From: Pseudomonadota bacterium | GTDB taxonomy: Bacteria > Desulfobacterota > JADFVX01 | Assembly: GCA_015222755.1 (NCBI GenBank) | Contig: JADFVX010000071.1 | Span: 1 to 24,889, forward strand | DNA length: 24,889 nt | Direction: 5' to 3' | In this document: positions 24,629 through 24,889 of the stretch, in pieces | Position numbering within the stretch: position 1 is the first letter of the stretch | Layout of the letters: every line of letters starts with the position of its first letter | Notes under the pieces: generated by a model | Database searches by the model: none | What the model saw: the letters and a program-made list of their open reading frames with translations, nothing else | What the model was told of the DNA's origin: nothing | Translations under genes and position numbers: made by a program

Positions 24629-24889
24629 CTATATCTCGGAAAGCGTTTTCAGGCGCTCCACAACCTGAAATTCGTCGCAGCCTTTACAGGGGACAGACTC
24701 CGACATGACTACCACATCATCAAATACGTTGGTAACATTGAGTGTCAATATATAACCCGATGGGTTCCTGACCACATTCGCGCTTGCTACCAGTTCCGAC
24801 TGAAACGAAATACCTATATCCTGCATACACATAGTATCGTCACACTCCTCACCTGCCTTAGCTTTGCTTGTCGCAGCAGTGTATATCTC
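24629..24889 (-). CDS. array lipoprotein copy 5 (3' part, runs off right edge)
   Basis: The frame is open to the window edge. It encodes the last 86 residues of another array member: EIYTAATSKAKAGEECDDTM, then CMQDIGISFQSELVASANV and PCKGCDEFQVVERLKTLSEI. All four conserved cysteines are present. It ends in SEI with a TAG where the other copies have one more residue (Tyr). It precedes copy 4 by 49 nt with the same TTCAAT-type box. More copies may lie beyond the window. Confidence 0.75.
   Translation of the reverse strand, partial: EIYTAATSKAKAGEECDDTMCMQDIGISFQSELVASANVVRNPSGYILTLNVTNVFDDVVVMSESVPCKGCDEFQVVERLKTLSEI

Larger units (their letters stand above)
19801..24889 (-). repeat. tandem array of paralogous lipoprotein genes, ~1.2 kb period
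   Basis: Stop codons fall at 19801, 21020, 22218, 23428 and 24629, giving periods of 1219, 1198, 1210 and 1201 nt. Spacers are about 40-49 nt and share CTGATTTA-like, TTCAAT(A/T)T and (A)AGGAG blocks, so whole gene-plus-leader units were duplicated. The 5' ~150 nt and 3' ~400 nt of each unit are well conserved; the middle is not. No inverted-repeat ends, transposase or recombinase are visible, which points to unequal crossover rather than a mobile element. Confidence 0.9.

Noticed and set aside
19801..24889. CRISPR array or mobile element as explanation of the repeats
   Set aside because: The period is about 1.2 kb with coding content, not short repeats with spacers, and there are no terminal inverted repeats or recombination genes.

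Overview
The window comes from a diderm (Gram-negative) bacterium. It carries genes for lipid A synthesis, outer-membrane protein assembly and lipoprotein export. The gene order (lysS, Lol permease, lolD, bamA, skp, lpxD, fabZ, lpxA and so on), a single Lol permease, LpxI instead of LpxH, and a GnnA/GnnB-like pair between lpxA and lpxB resemble deltaproteobacterial (Desulfobacterota-like) genomes. No rRNA or other decisive marker is present, so this placement is an inference. I found no tRNA, rRNA, CRISPR array, transposase, integrase or phage gene.

Layout. (1) Positions 1-3901, minus strand: the 5' part of a YggT-family membrane protein, then YjbQ, a DUF3047 secreted protein, a large DUF4105 (Lnb N-terminal domain) envelope protein, and a small DUF3015 secreted protein. 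The DUF3015 gene has a clear sigma70-type promoter. Its strong intrinsic terminator lies inside the start region of the DUF4105 gene. (2) Positions 4089-5270, plus strand: a TraB-family protein with C-terminal membrane segments, the only plus-strand gene. (3) Positions 5412-19254, minus strand: a tightly packed 13-gene unit, lysS - lolC/E - TPR/double-cNMP protein - lolD - bamA - skp - lpxD - fabZ - lpxA - gnnA-like - lpxI - gnnB-like - lpxB. Gaps run from -8 to +33 nt, and a candidate promoter lies just upstream of lysS. (4) Positions 19255-19800: 546 nt without a convincing gene, holding that promoter, a hairpin terminator and a possible structured RNA. (5) Positions 19801 to the right edge, minus strand: at least five tandem paralogous lipoprotein genes with a period of about 1.2 kb, the fifth cut by the window.

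How the genes work together. The 13-gene unit combines BamA and its chaperone Skp, the Lol lipoprotein extraction ABC transporter, and most early steps of lipid A synthesis. The GnnA/GnnB-like pair would convert UDP-GlcNAc to UDP-2,3-diamino-2,3-dideoxyglucose. That predicts lipid A with amide-linked acyl chains at the 3 position. A TPR protein with two cyclic-nucleotide-binding domains sits between the Lol permease and ATPase genes, which suggests envelope biogenesis may respond to a nucleotide signal.

The least explained part is the lipoprotein array. All copies visible at both ends share a nearly invariant signal peptide/lipobox and a four-cysteine C-terminal domain, but the middle is strongly diverged. 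Mosaic identity between copies points to gene conversion. I do not recognise the full-length family and regard it as the best candidate for an undescribed system here.
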